A DNA stretch of 64,000 nucleotides from Tridacna crocea (taxonomy: Eukaryota > Mollusca > Bivalvia > Cardiida > Cardiidae), in the NCBI GenBank assembly GCA_943736015.1, contig OX031071.1, forward strand, positions 8,652,119-8,716,118. The letters run 5' to 3'. Under the pieces are notes generated by a model. That model was not told the DNA's origin. It made no database searches and saw only the letters and a program-made list of their open reading frames with translations. Position numbers and translations under genes: made by a program. Position 1 is the stretch's first letter, and the number at the start of each line of letters is the position of its first letter. Positions 8,412-21,785 of this stretch are shown in pieces.

Positions 8412-9897
8412 GTGAACAAAAAACGGCATAAAAGTGGATTTAAAGTCTTCTTTCAAGGCTGCTGTGCAGTCCTTGGCAAACTGCCAGGCATGCACCATCC
8501 ACACATGCCAGATTTCACTGACAAAGGGCCAAAATTTAAGAGAACGGGGTGGCAGAAGACCTTGTTTTGGTCTTTTCAAGCCCCCTGCAAGAGTTAATTC
8601 CCTTAAAGCAAACCCTTGATGCCCCCTTTACCCTTTAATTGGATTTTCTGACTTGGGCCACATTAAATTCTGCACAATGAATAAGCCAAAATGACCAATG
8701 TACAGTGGGGGGAAAAAACCCCAAAACAAGCCCAGAAATTAATGTGACAAGTGGCTAAAAAAAGGCCTGAAAACTCTTTCAGTAGAAATTGCTTCCTATT
8801 GCATGAATCAAACAAAGAGAATTGAAGTGTAATTTTTCTAATCTCTTCAAACCGCAACAAGAATCCCAGTTACGTTGGCTACCGTTTCATACGTTGCCAG
8901 TTACGCACATGCGAAAACACCAGAAAATAATGTGAGAAGTGGCTCTTTCAGTAGCAACTGCTTTCTCTTGGATAAGTCGAACAAAGAGAACTTAATTTCT
9001 AACATTTTTTTTTTTCTCCAATCTCTTTATACCGTGACAACAAACGCATTTACGTTGTCTGCCGTCTTGTAGGTGCCATTCACGTATCCGCGAAAACATG
9101 AAAAATCGACGTACGGAACATTCCATAGCAGACGACACCTGTTGCTTCGGTCAATTATAGGGATTTTTCTTTTTCGTTTTCTCTCACTAGGGCTATTGAC
9201 TCGGTTACGATGACTATCTCACCCATACGTGATGGTTACGTGCTGCGCATAAAATCGTAAAATCAACTAAGACACTTTTGGAGGCAACTGAAACCTGTTG
9301 CGCAAATCGAAGAAAGGTAAATTGAATGTTTCCCTGTTTTCTTACCAGGGTCAATTTTGGTGACCTTTCGAGCCAAAAGTCAATGTTATGTTTAACCGCT
9401 GCGCAAAAACATAAATTTCAGAAGCAACCGGTTGCTGTTGCAGAAACTTTTTCAAGAAAAAAAAAAAAAAAAAATCTTGTTCTTGTTTGAAGGATTTAAA
9501 GATAGACCATGAGGATAGAATAAGATGTAAGAATAAGTGATAATCAATTTTTTCTTTGATAGGGTAGAAAACATTGTGGGAAAAGGAGAAAATGCTGGTA
9601 ACCTGCATTGTCTCCTTTTCTCAGATTGTTTTTAAAAGCTTTCTCTTTCAGGGTGTTAAAAGGCGTCATTGTGTGGTACTGGGTTAATAAGGATAAACAA
9701 ACACACACCCCTCCCAATCAGCCAATCAAATCTCATCCCTCTGTGAAATGATCCAATCACAGAAGCTTTTAGGAAATCACCATGGTTACCAGCCAGCCAA
9801 TCAGAGAGGCTTTTAAAATTCGAATTGGGCCCAGTCAGCCAATCAGAGAGCTTCAAAATTAATTCAAAATGGCGCCCTAATATATCGCTAGAAAACA
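8412..9897 (+). repeat. Satellite unit 6, 1486 bp
   Basis: T tract 11 and A tract 18. Private T-to-C substitution at 9373, just right of the GGGTCA/TGACCT inverted pair. Confidence 0.97.
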
Positions 9898-11383
9898 GTG
9901 AACAAAAAACGGCATAAAAGTGGATTTAAAGTCTTCTTTCAAGGCTGCTGTGCAGTCCTTGGCAAACTGCCAGGCATGCACCATCCACACATGCCAGATT
10001 TCACTGACAAAGGGCCAAAATTTAAGAGAACGGGGTGGCAGAAGACCTTGTTTTGGTCTTTTCAAGCCCCCTGCAAGAGTTAATTCCCTTAAAGCAAACC
10101 CTTGATGCCCCCTTTACCCTTTAATTGGATTTTCTGACTTGGGCCACATTAAATTCTGCACAATGAATAAGCCAAAATGACCAATGTACAGTGGGGGGAA
10201 AAAACCCCAAAACAAGCCCAGAAATTAATGTGACAAGTGGCTAAAAAAAGGCCTGAAAACTCTTTCAGTAGAAATTGCTTCCTATTGCATGAATCAAACA
10301 AAGAGAATTGAAGTGTAATTTTTCTAATCTCTTCAAACCGCAACAAGAATCCCAGTTACGTTGGCTACCGTTTCATACGTTGCCAGTTACGCACATGCGA
10401 AAACACCAGAAAATAATGTGAGAAGTGGCTCTTTCAGTAGCAACTGCTTTCTCTTGGATAAGTCGAACAAAGAGAACTTAATTTCTAACATTTTTTTTTT
10501 TCTCCAATCTCTTTATACCGTGACAACAAACGCATTTACGTTGTCTGCCGTCTTGTAGGTGCCATTCACGTATCCGCGAAAACATGAAAAATCGACGTAC
10601 GGAACATTCCATAGCAGACGACACCTGTTGCTTCGGTCAATTATAGGGATTTTTCTTTTTCGTTTTCTCTCACTAGGGCTATTGACTCGGTTACGATGAC
10701 TATCTCACCCATACGTGATGGTTACGTGCTGCGCATAAAATCGTAAAATCAACTAAGACACTTTTGGAGGCAACTGAAACCTGTTGCGCAAATCGAAGAA
10801 AGGTAAATTGAATGTTTCCCTGTTTTCTTACCAGGGTCAATTTTGGTGACCTTTCGAGTCAAAAGTCAATGTTATGTTTAACCGCTGCGCAAAAACATAA
10901 ATTTCAGAAGCAACCGGTTGCTGTTGCAGAAACTTTTTCAAGAAAAAAAAAAAAAAAAAATCTTGTTCTTGTTTGAAGGATTTAAAGATAGACCATGAGG
11001 ATAGAATAAGATGTAAGAATAAGTGATAATCAATTTTTTCTTTGATAGGGTAGAAAACATTGTGGGAAAAGGAGAAAATGCTGGTAACCTGCATTGTCTC
11101 CTTTTCTCAGATTGTTTTTAAAAGCTTTCTCTTTCAGGGTGTTAAAAGGCGTCTTTGTGTGGTACTGGGTTAATAAGGATAAACAAACACACACCCCTCC
11201 CAATCAGCCAATCAAATCTCATCCCTCTGTGAAATGATCCAATCACAGAAGCTTTTAGGAAATCACCATGGTTACCAGCCAGCCAATCAGAGAGGCTTTT
11301 AAAATTCGAATTGGGCCCAGTCAGCCAATCAGAGAGCTTCAAAATTAATTCAAAATGGCGCCCTAATATATCGCTAGAAAACA
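9898..11383 (+). repeat. Satellite unit 7, 1486 bp
   Basis: T tract 11 and A tract 18. Private A-to-T substitution at 11154, upstream of the CCAAT cluster. Confidence 0.97.
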
Positions 11384-12870
11384 GTGAACAAAAAACGGCA
11401 TAAAAGTGGATTTAAAGTCTTCTTTCAAGGCTGCTGTGCAGTCCTTGGCAAACTGCCAGGCATGCACCATCCACACATGCCAGATTTCACTGACAAAGGG
11501 CCAAAATTTAAGAGAACGGGGTGGCAGAAGACCTTGTTTTGGTCTTTTCAAGCCCCCTGCAAGAGTTAATTCCCTTAAAGCAAACCCTTGATGCCCCCTT
11601 TACCCTTTAATTGGATTTTCTGACTTGGGCCACATTAAATTCTGCACAATGAATAAGCCAAAATGACCAATGTACAGTGGGGGGAAAAAACCCCAAAACA
11701 AGCCCAGAAATTAATGTGACAAGTGGCTAAAAAAAGGCCTGAAAACTCTTTCAGTAGAAATTGCTTCCTATTGCATGAATCAAACAAAGAGAATTGAAGT
11801 GTAATTTTTCTAATCTCTTCAAACCGCAACAAGAATCCCAGTTACGTTGGCTACCGTTTCATACGTTGCCAGTTACGCACATGCGAAAACACCAGAAAAT
11901 AATGTGAGAAGTGGCTCTTTCAGTAGCAACTGCTTTCTCTTGGATAAGTCGAACAAAGAGAACTTAATTTCTAACATTTTTTTTTTTCTCCAATCTCTTT
12001 ATACCGTGACAACAAACGCATTTACGTTGTCTGCCGTCTTGTAGGTGCCATTCACGTATCCGCGAAAACATGAAAAATCGACGTACGGAACATTCCATAG
12101 CAGACGACACCTGTTGCTTCGGTCAATTATAGGGATTTTTCTTTTTCGTTTTCTCTCACTAGGGCTATTGACTCGGTTACGATGACTATCTCACCCATAC
12201 GTGATGGTTACGTGCTGCGCATAAAATCGTAAAATCAACTAAGACACTTTTGGAGGCAACTGAAACCTGTTGCGCAAATCGAAGAAAGGTAAATTGAATG
12301 TTTCCCTGTTTTCTTACCAGGGTCAATTTTGGTGACCTTTCGAGTCAAAAGTCAATGTTATGTTTAACCGCTGCGCAAAAACATAAATTTCAGAAGCAAC
12401 CGGTTGCTGTTGCAGAAACTTTTTCAAGAAAAAAAAAAAAAAAAAAATCTTGTTCTTGTTTGAAGGATTTAAAGATAGACCATGAGGATAGAATAAGATG
12501 TAAGAATAAGTGATAATCAATTTTTTCTTTGATAGGGTAGAAAACATTGTGGGAAAAGGAGAAAATGCTGGTAACCTGCATTGTCTCCTTTTCTCAGATT
12601 GTTTTTAAAAGCTTTCTCTTTCAGGGTGTTAAAAGGCGTCATTGTGTGGTACTGGGTTAATAAGGATAAACAAACACACACCCCTCCCAATCAGCCAATC
12701 AAATCTCATCCCTCTGTGAAATGATCCAATCACAGAAGCTTTTAGGAAATCACCATGGTTACCAGCCAGCCAATCAGAGAGGCTTTTAAAATTCGAATTG
12801 GGCCCAGTCAGCCAATCAGAGAGCTTCAAAATTAATTCAAAATGGCGCCCTAATATATCGCTAGAAAACA
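11384..12870 (+). repeat. Satellite unit 8, 1487 bp
   Basis: T tract 11 and A tract 19; the extra A explains the length. Confidence 0.97.
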
Positions 12871-14355
12871 GTGAACAAAAAACGGCATAAAAGTGGATTT
12901 AAAGTCTTCTTTCAAGGCTGCTGTGCAGTCCTTGGCAAACTGCCAGGCATGCACCATCCACACATGCCAGATTTCACTGACAAAGGGCCAAAATTTAAGA
13001 GAACGGGGTGGCAGAAGACCTTGTTTTGGTCTTTTCAAGCCCCCTGCAAGAGTTAATTCCCTTAAAGCAAACCCTTGATGCCCCCTTTACCCTTTAATTG
13101 GATTTTCTGACTTGGGCCACATTAAATTCTGCACAATGAATAAGCCAAAATGACCAATGTACAGTGGGGGGAAAAAACCCCAAAACAAGCCCAGAAATTA
13201 ATGTGACAAGTGGCTAAAAAAAGGCCTGAAAACTCTTTCAGTAGAAATTGCTTCCTATTGCATGAATCAAACAAAGAGAATTGAAGTGTAATTTTTCTAA
13301 TCTCTTCAAACCGCAACAAGAATCCCAGTTACGTTGGCTACCGTTTCATACGTTGCCAGTTACGCACATGCGAAAACACCAGAAAATAATGTGAGAAGTG
13401 GCTCTTTCAGTAGCAACTGCTTTCTCTTGGATAAGTCGAACAAAGAGAACTTAATTTCTAACATTTTTTTTTTTCTCCAATCTCTTTATACCGTGACAAC
13501 AAACGCATTTACGTTGTCTGCCGTCTTGTAGGTGCCATTCACGTATCCGCGAAAACATGAAAAATCGACGTACGGAACATTCCATAGCAGACGACACCTG
13601 TTGCTTCGGTCAATTATAGGGATTTTTCTTTTTCGTTTTCTCTCACTAGGGCTATTGACTCGGTTACGATGACTATCTCACCCATACGTGATGGTTACGT
13701 GCTGCGCATAAAATCGTAAAATCAACTAAGACACTTTTGGAGGCAACTGAAACCTGTTGCGCAAATCGAAGAAAGGTAAATTGAATGTTTCCCTGTTTTC
13801 TTACCAGGGTCAATTTTGGTGACCTTTCGAGTCAAAAGTCAATGTTATGTTTAACCGCTGCGCAAAAACATAAATTTCAGAAGCAACCGGTTGCTGTTGC
13901 AGAAACTTTTTCAAGAAAAAAAAAAAAAAAAATCTTGTTCTTGTTTGAAGGATTTAAAGATAGACCATGAGGATAGAATAAGATGTAAGAATAAGTGATA
14001 ATCAATTTTTTCTTTGATAGGGTAGAAAACATTGTGGGAAAAGGAGAAAATGCTGGTAACCTGCATTGTCTCCTTTTCTCAGATTGTTTTTAAAAGCTTT
14101 CTCTTTCAGGGTGTTAAAAGGCGTCATTGTGTGGTACTGGGTTAATAAGGATAAACAAACACACACCCCTCCCAATCAGCCAATCAAATCTCATCCCTCT
14201 GTGAAATGATCCAATCACAGAAGCTTTTAGGAAATCACCATGGTTACCAGCCAGCCAATCAGAGAGGCTTTTAAAATTCGAATTGGGCCCAGTCAGCCAA
14301 TCAGAGAGCTTCAAAATTAATTCAAAATGGCGCCCTAATATATCGCTAGAAAGCA
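12871..14355 (+). repeat. Satellite unit 9, 1485 bp
   Basis: T tract 11 and A tract 17. Shares with unit 3 both A17 and the A-to-G change (here at 14353), suggesting common descent or sequence transfer across six units. Confidence 0.97.
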
Positions 14356-15842
14356 GTGAACAAAAAACGGCATAAAAGTGGATTTAAAGTCTTCTTTCAA
14401 GGCTGCTGTGCAGTCCTTGGCAAACTGCCAGGCATGCACCATCCACACATGCCAGATTTCACTGACAAAGGGCCAAAATTTAAGAGAACGGGGTGGCAGA
14501 AGACCTTGTTTTGGTCTTTTCAAGCCCCCTGCAAGAGTTAATTCCCTTAAAGCAAACCCTTGATGCCCCCTTTACCCTTTAATTGGATTTTCTGACTTGG
14601 GCCACATTAAATTCTGCACAATGAATAAGCCAAAATGACCAATGTACAGTGGGGGGAAAAAACCCCAAAACAAGCCCAGAAATTAATGTGACAAGTGGCT
14701 AAAAAAAGGCCTGAAAACTCTTTCAGTAGAAATTGCTTCCTATTGCATGAATCAAACAAAGAGAATTGAAGTGTAATTTTTCTAATCTCTTCAAACCGCA
14801 ACAAGAATCCCAGTTACGTTGGCTACCGTTTCATACGTTGCCAGTTACGCACATGCGAAAACACCAGAAAATAATGTGAGAAGTGGCTCTTTCAGTAGCA
14901 ACTGCTTTCTCTTGGATAAGTCGAACAAAGAGAACTTAATTTCTAACATTTTTTTTTTTCTCCAATCTCTTTATACCGTGACAACAAACGCATTTACGTT
15001 GTCTGCCGTCTTGTAGGTGCCATTCACGTATCCGCGAAAACATGAAAAATCGACGTACGGAACATTCCATAGCAGACGACACCTGTTGCTTCGGTCAATT
15101 ATAGGGATTTTTCTTTTTCGTTTTCTCTCACTAGGGCTATTGACTCGGTTACGATGACTATCTCACCCATACGTGATGGTTACGTGCTGCGCATAAAATC
15201 GTAAAATCAACTAAGACACTTTTGGAGGCAACTGAAACCTGTTGCGCAAATCGAAGAAAGGTAAATTGAATGTTTCCCTGTTTTCTTACCAGGGTCAATT
15301 TTGGTGACCTTTCGAGTCAAAAGTCAATGTTATGTTTAACCGCTGCGCAAAAACATAAATTTCAGAAGCAACCGGTTGCTGTTGCAGAAACTTTTTCAAG
15401 AAAAAAAAAAAAAAAAAAATCTTGTTCTTGTTTGAAGGATTTAAAGATAGACCATGAGGATAGAATAAGATGTAAGAATAAGTGATAATCAATTTTTTCT
15501 TTGATAGGGTAGAAAACATTGTGGGAAAAGGAGAAAATGCTGGTAACCTGCATTGTCTCCTTTTCTCAGATTGTTTTTAAAAGCTTTCTCTTTCAGGGTG
15601 TTAAAAGGCGTCATTGTGTGGTACTGGGTTAATAAGGATAAACAAACACACACCCCTCCCAATCAGCCAATCAAATCTCATCCCTCTGTGAAATGATCCA
15701 ATCACAGAAGCTTTTAGGAAATCACCATGGTTACCAGCCAGCCAATCAGAGAGGCTTTTAAAATTCGAATTGGGCCCAGTCAGCCAATCAGAGAGCTTCA
15801 AAATTAATTCAAAATGGCGCCCTAATATATCGCTAGAAAACA
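14356..15842 (+). repeat. Satellite unit 10, 1487 bp
   Basis: T tract 11 and A tract 19. No private substitution noticed. Confidence 0.97.
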
Positions 15843-17327
15843 GTGAACAAAAAACGGCATAAAAGTGGATTTAAAGTCTTCTTTCAAGGCTGCTGTGCAG
15901 TCCTTGGCAAACTGCCAGGCATGCACCATCCACACATGCCAGATTTCACTGACAAAGGGCCAAAATTTAAGAGAACGGGGTGGCAGAAGACCTTGTTTTG
16001 GTCTTTTCAAGCCCCCTGCAAGAGTTAATTCCCTTAAAGCAAACCCTTGATGCCCCCTTTACCCTTTAATTGGATTTTCTGACTTGGGCCACATTAAATT
16101 CTGCACAATGAATAAGCCAAAATGACCAATGTACAGTGGGGGGAAAAAACCCCAAAACAAGCCCAGAAATTAATGTGACAAGTGGCTAAAAAAAGGCCTG
16201 AAAACTCTTTCAGTAGAAATTGCTTCCTATTGCATGAATCAAACAAAGAGAATTGAAGTGTAATTTTTCTAATCTCTTCAAACCGCAACAAGAATCCCAG
16301 TTACGTTGGCTACCGTTTCATACGTTGCCAGTTACGCACATGCGAAAACACCAGAAAATAATGTGAGAAGTGGCTCTTTCAGTAGCAACTGCTTTCTCTT
16401 GGATAAGTCGAACAAAGAGAACTTAATTTCTAACATTTTTTTTTTTCTCCAATCTCTTTATACCGTGACAACAAACGCATTTACGTTGTCTGCCGTCTTG
16501 TAGGTGCCATTCACGTATCCGCGAAAACATGAAAAATCGACGTACGGAACATTCCATAGCAGACGACACCTGTTGCTTCGGTCAATTATAGGGATTTTTC
16601 TTTTTCGTTTTCTCTCACTAGGGCTATTGACTCGGTTACGATGACTATCTCACCCATACGTGATGGTTACGTGCTGCGCATAAAATCGTAAAATCAACTA
16701 AGACACTTTTGGAGGCAACTGAAACCTGTTGCGCAAATCGAAGAAAGGTAAATTGAATGTTTCCCTGTTTTCTTACCAGGGTCAATTTTGGTGACCTTTC
16801 GAGTCAAAAGTCAATGTTATGTTTAACCGCTGCGCAAAAACATAAATTTCAGAAGCAACCGGTTGCTGTTGCAGAAACTTTTTCAAGAAAAAAAAAAAAA
16901 AAAATCTTGTTCTTGTTTGAAGGATTTAAAGATAGACCATGAGGATAGAATAAGATGTAAGAATAAGTGATAATCAATTTTTTCTTTGATAGGGTAGAAA
17001 ACATTGTGGGAAAAGGAGAAAATGCTGGTAACCTGCATTGTCTCCTTTTCTCAGATTGTTTTTAAAAGCTTTCTCTTTCAGGGTGTTAAAAGGCGTCATT
17101 GTGTGGTACTGGGTTAATAAGGATAAACAAACACACACCCCTCCCAATCAGCCAATCAAATCTCATCCCTCTGTGAAATGATCCAATCACAGAAGCTTTT
17201 AGGAAATCACCATGGTTACCAGCCAGCCAATCAGAGAGGCTTTTAAAATTCGAATTGGGCCCAGTCAGCCAATCAGAGAGCTTCAAAATTAATTCAAAAT
17301 GGCGCCCTAATATATCGCTAGAAAACA
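15843..17327 (+). repeat. Satellite unit 11, 1485 bp
   Basis: T tract 11 and A tract 17. No private substitution noticed. Confidence 0.97.
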
Positions 17328-18812
17328 GTGAACAAAAAACGGCATAAAAGTGGATTTAAAGTCTTCTTTCAAGGCTGCTGTGCAGTCCTTGGCAAACTGC
17401 CAGGCATGCACCATCCACACATGCCAGATTTCACTGACAAAGGGCCAAAATTTAAGAGAACGGGGTGGCAGAAGACCTTGTTTTGGTCTTTTCAAGCCCC
17501 CTGCAAGAGTTAATTCCCTTAAAGCAAACCCTTGATGCCCCCTTTACCCTTTAATTGGATTTTCTGACTTGGGCCACATTAAATTCTGCACAATGAATAA
17601 GCCAAAATGACCAATGTACAGTGGGGGGAAAAAACCCCAAAACAAGCCCAGAAATTAATGTGACAAGTGGCTAAAAAAAGGCCTGAAAACTCTTTCAGTA
17701 GAAATTGCTTCCTATTGCATGAATCAAACAAAGAGAATTGAAGTGTAATTTTTCTAATCTCTTCAAACCGCAACAAGAATCCCAGTTACGTTGGCTACCG
17801 TTTCATACGTTGCCAGTTACGCACATGCGAAAACACCAGAAAATAATGTGAGAAGTGGCTCTTTCAGTAGCAACTGCTTTCTCTTGGATAAGTCGAACAA
17901 AGAGAACTTAATTTCTAACATTTTTTTTTTCTCCAATCTCTTTATACCGTGACAACAAACGCATTTACGTTGTCTGCCGTCTTGTAGGTGCCATTCACGT
18001 ATCCGCGAAAACATGAAAAATCGACGTACGGAACATTCCATAGCAGACGACACCTGTTGCTTCGGTCAATTATAGGGATTTTTCTTTTTCGTTTTCTCTC
18101 ACTAGGGCTATTGACTCGGTTACGATGACTATCTCACCCACACGTGATGGTTACGTGCTGCGCATAAAATCGTAAAATCAACTAAGACACTTTTGGAGGC
18201 AACTGAAACCTGTTGCGCAAATCGAAGAAAGGTAAATTGAATGTTTCCCTGTTTTCTTACCAGGGTCAATTTTGGTGACCTTTCGAGTCAAAAGTCAATG
18301 TTATGTTTAACCGCTGCGCAAAAACATAAATTTCAGAAGCAACCGGTTGCTGTTGCAGAAACTTTTTCAAGAAAAAAAAAAAAAAAAAATCTTGTTCTTG
18401 TTTGAAGGATTTAAAGATAGACCATGAGGATAGAATAAGATGTAAGAATAAGTGATAATCAATTTTTTCTTTGATAGGGTAGAAAACATTGTGGGAAAAG
18501 GAGAAAATGCTGGTAACCTGCATTGTCTCCTTTTCTCAGATTGTTTTTAAAAGCTTTCTCTTTCAGGGTGTTAAAAGGCGTCATTGTGTGGTACTGGGTT
18601 AATAAGGATAAACAAACACACACCCCTCCCAATCAGCCAATCAAATCTCATCCCTCTGTGAAATGATCCAATCACAGAAGCTTTTAGGAAATCACCATGG
18701 TTACCAGCCAGCCAATCAGAGAGGCTTTTAAAATTCGAATTGGGCCCAGTCAGCCAATCAGAGAGCTTCAAAATTAATTCAAAATGGCGCCCTAATATAT
18801 CGCTAGAAAACA
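17328..18812 (+). repeat. Satellite unit 12, 1485 bp
   Basis: T tract 10 and A tract 18. T-to-C at 18141 turns TACGTG into CACGTG, a palindromic E-box core. The next unit has the same change. Confidence 0.97.
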
Positions 18813-20299
18813 GTGAACAAAAAACGGCATAAAAGTGGATTTAAAGTCTTCTTTCAAGGCTGCTGTGCAGTCCTTGGCAAACTGCCAGGCATGCACCATC
18901 CACACATGCCAGATTTCACTGACAAAGGGCCAAAATTTAAGAGAACGGGGTGGCAGAAGACCTTGTTTTGGTCTTTTCAAGCCCCCTGCAAGAGTTAATT
19001 CCCTTAAAGCAAACCCTTGATGCCCCCTTTACCCTTTAATTGGATTTTCTGACTTGGGCCACATTAAATTCTGCACAATGAATAAGCCAAAATGACCAAT
19101 GTACAGTGGGGGGAAAAAACCCCAAAACAAGCCCAGAAATTAATGTGACAAGTGGCTAAAAAAAGGCCTGAAAACTCTTTCAGTAGAAATTGCTTCCTAT
19201 TGCATGAATCAAACAAAGAGAATTGAAGTGTAATTTTTCTAATCTCTTCAAACCGCAACAAGAATCCCAGTTACGTTGGCTACCGTTTCATACGTTGCCA
19301 GTTACGCACATGCGAAAACACCAGAAAATAATGTGAGAAGTGGCTCTTTCAGTAGCAACTGCTTTCTCTTGGATAAGTCGAACAAAGAGAACTTAATTTC
19401 TAACATTTTTTTTTTTCTCCAATCTCTTTATACCGTGACAACAAACGCATTTACGTTGTCTGCCGTCTTGTAGGTGCCATTCACGTATCCGCGAAAACAT
19501 GAAAAATCGACGTACGGAACATTCCATAGCAGACGACACCTGTTGCTTCGGTCAATTATAGGGATTTTTCTTTTTCGTTTTCTCTCACTAGGGCTATTGA
19601 CTCGGTTACGATGACTATCTCACCCACACGTGATGGTTACGTGCTGCGCATAAAATCGTAAAATCAACTAAGACACTTTTGGAGGCAACTGAAACCTGTT
19701 GCGCAAATCGAAGAAAGGTAAATTGAATGTTTCCCTGTTTTCTTACCAGGGTCAATTTTGGTGACCTTTCGAGTCAAAAGTCAATGTTATGTTTAACCGC
19801 TGCGCAAAAACATAAATTTCAGAAGCAACCGGTTGCTGTTGCAGAAACTTTTTCAAGAAAAAAAAAAAAAAAAAAATCTTGTTCTTGTTTGAAGGATTTA
19901 AAGATAGACCATGAGGATAGAATAAGATGTAAGAATAAGTGATAATCAATTTTTTCTTTGATAGGGTAGAAAACATTGTGGGAAAAGGAGAAAATGCTGG
20001 TAACCTGCATTGTCTCCTTTTCTCAGATTGTTTTTAAAAGCTTTCTCTTTCAGGGTGTTAAAAGGCGTCATTGTGTGGTACTGGGTTAATAAGGATAAAC
20101 AAACACACACCCCTCCCAATCAGCCAATCAAATCTCATCCCTCTGTGAAATGATCCAATCACAGAAGCTTTTAGGAAATCACCATGGTTACCAGCCAGCC
20201 AATCAGAGAGGCTTTTAAAATTCGAATTGGGCCCAGTCAGCCAATCAGAGAGCTTCAAAATTAATTCAAAATGGCGCCCTAATATATCGCTAGAAAACA
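18813..20299 (+). repeat. Satellite unit 13, 1487 bp
   Basis: T tract 11 and A tract 19. Carries the same T-to-C change (19627) as unit 12, creating CACGTG, although the tract lengths of the two units differ. Confidence 0.97.
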
Positions 20300-21785
20300 G
20301 TGAACAAAAAACGGCATAAAAGTGGATTTAAAGTCTTCTTTCAAGGCTGCTGTGCAGTCCTTGGCAAACTGCCAGGCATGCACCATCCACACATGCCAGA
20401 TTTCACTGACAAAGGGCCAAAATTTAAGAGAACGGGGTGGCAGAAGACCTTGTTTTGGTCTTTTCAAGCCCCCTGCAAGAGTTAATTCCCTTAAAGCAAA
20501 CCCTTGATGCCCCCTTTACCCTTTAATTGGATTTTCTGACTTGGGCCACATTAAATTCTGCACAATGAATAAGCCAAAATGACCAATGTACAGTGGGGGG
20601 AAAAAACCCCAAAACAAGCCCAGAAATTAATGTGACAAGTGGCTAAAAAAAGGCCTGAAAACTCTTTCAGTAGAAATTGCTTCCTATTGCATGAATCAAA
20701 CAAAGAGAATTGAAGTGTAATTTTTCTAATCTCTTCAAACCGCAACAAGAATCCCAGTTACGTTGGCTACCATTTCATACGTTGCCAGTTACGCACATGC
20801 GAAAACACCAGAAAATAATGTGAGAAGTGGCTCTTTCAGTAGCAACTGCTTTCTCTTGGATAAGTCGAACAAAGAGAACTTAATTTCTAACATTTTTTTT
20901 TTTCTCCAATCTCTTTATACCGTGACAACAAACGCATTTACGTTGTCTGCCGTCTTGTAGGTGCCATTCACGTATCCGCGAAAACATGAAAAATCGACGT
21001 ACGGAACATTCCATAGCAGACGACACCTGTTGCTTCGGTCAATTATAGGGATTTTTCTTTTTCGTTTTCTCTCACTAGGGCTATTGACTCGGTTACGATG
21101 ACTATCTCACCCATACGTGATGGTTACGTGCTGCGCATAAAATCGTAAAATCAACTAAGACACTTTTGGAGGCAACTGAAACCTGTTGCGCAAATCGAAG
21201 AAAGGTAAATTGAATGTTTCCCTGTTTTCTTACCAGGGTCAATTTTGGTGACCTTTCGAGTCAAAAGTCAATGTTATGTTTAACCGCTGCGCAAAAACAT
21301 AAATTTCAGAAGCAACCGGTTGCTGTTGCAGAAACTTTTTCAAGAAAAAAAAAAAAAAAAAATCTTGTTCTTGTTTGAAGGATTTAAAGATAGACCATGA
21401 GGATAGAATAAGATGTAAGAATAAGTGATAATCAATTTTTTCTTTGATAGGGTAGAAAACATTGTGGGAAAAGGAGAAAATGCTGGTAACCTGCATTGTC
21501 TCCTTTTCTCAGATTGTTTTTAAAAGCTTTCTCTTTCAGGGTGTTAAAAGGCGTCATTGTGTGGTACTGGGTTAATAAGGATAAACAAACACACACCCCT
21601 CCCAATCAGCCAATCAAATCTCATCCCTCTGTGAAATGATCCAATCACAGAAGCTTTTAGGAAATCACCATGGTTACCAGCCAGCCAATCAGAGAGGCTT
21701 TTAAAATTCGAATTGGGCCCAGTCAGCCAATCAGAGAGCTTCAAAATTAATTCAAAATGGCGCCCTAATATATCGCTAGAAAACA
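20300..21785 (+). repeat. Satellite unit 14, 1486 bp
   Basis: T tract 11 and A tract 18. Private G-to-A at 20772, a CpG-to-CpA change inside internal repeat copy A. Confidence 0.97.
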
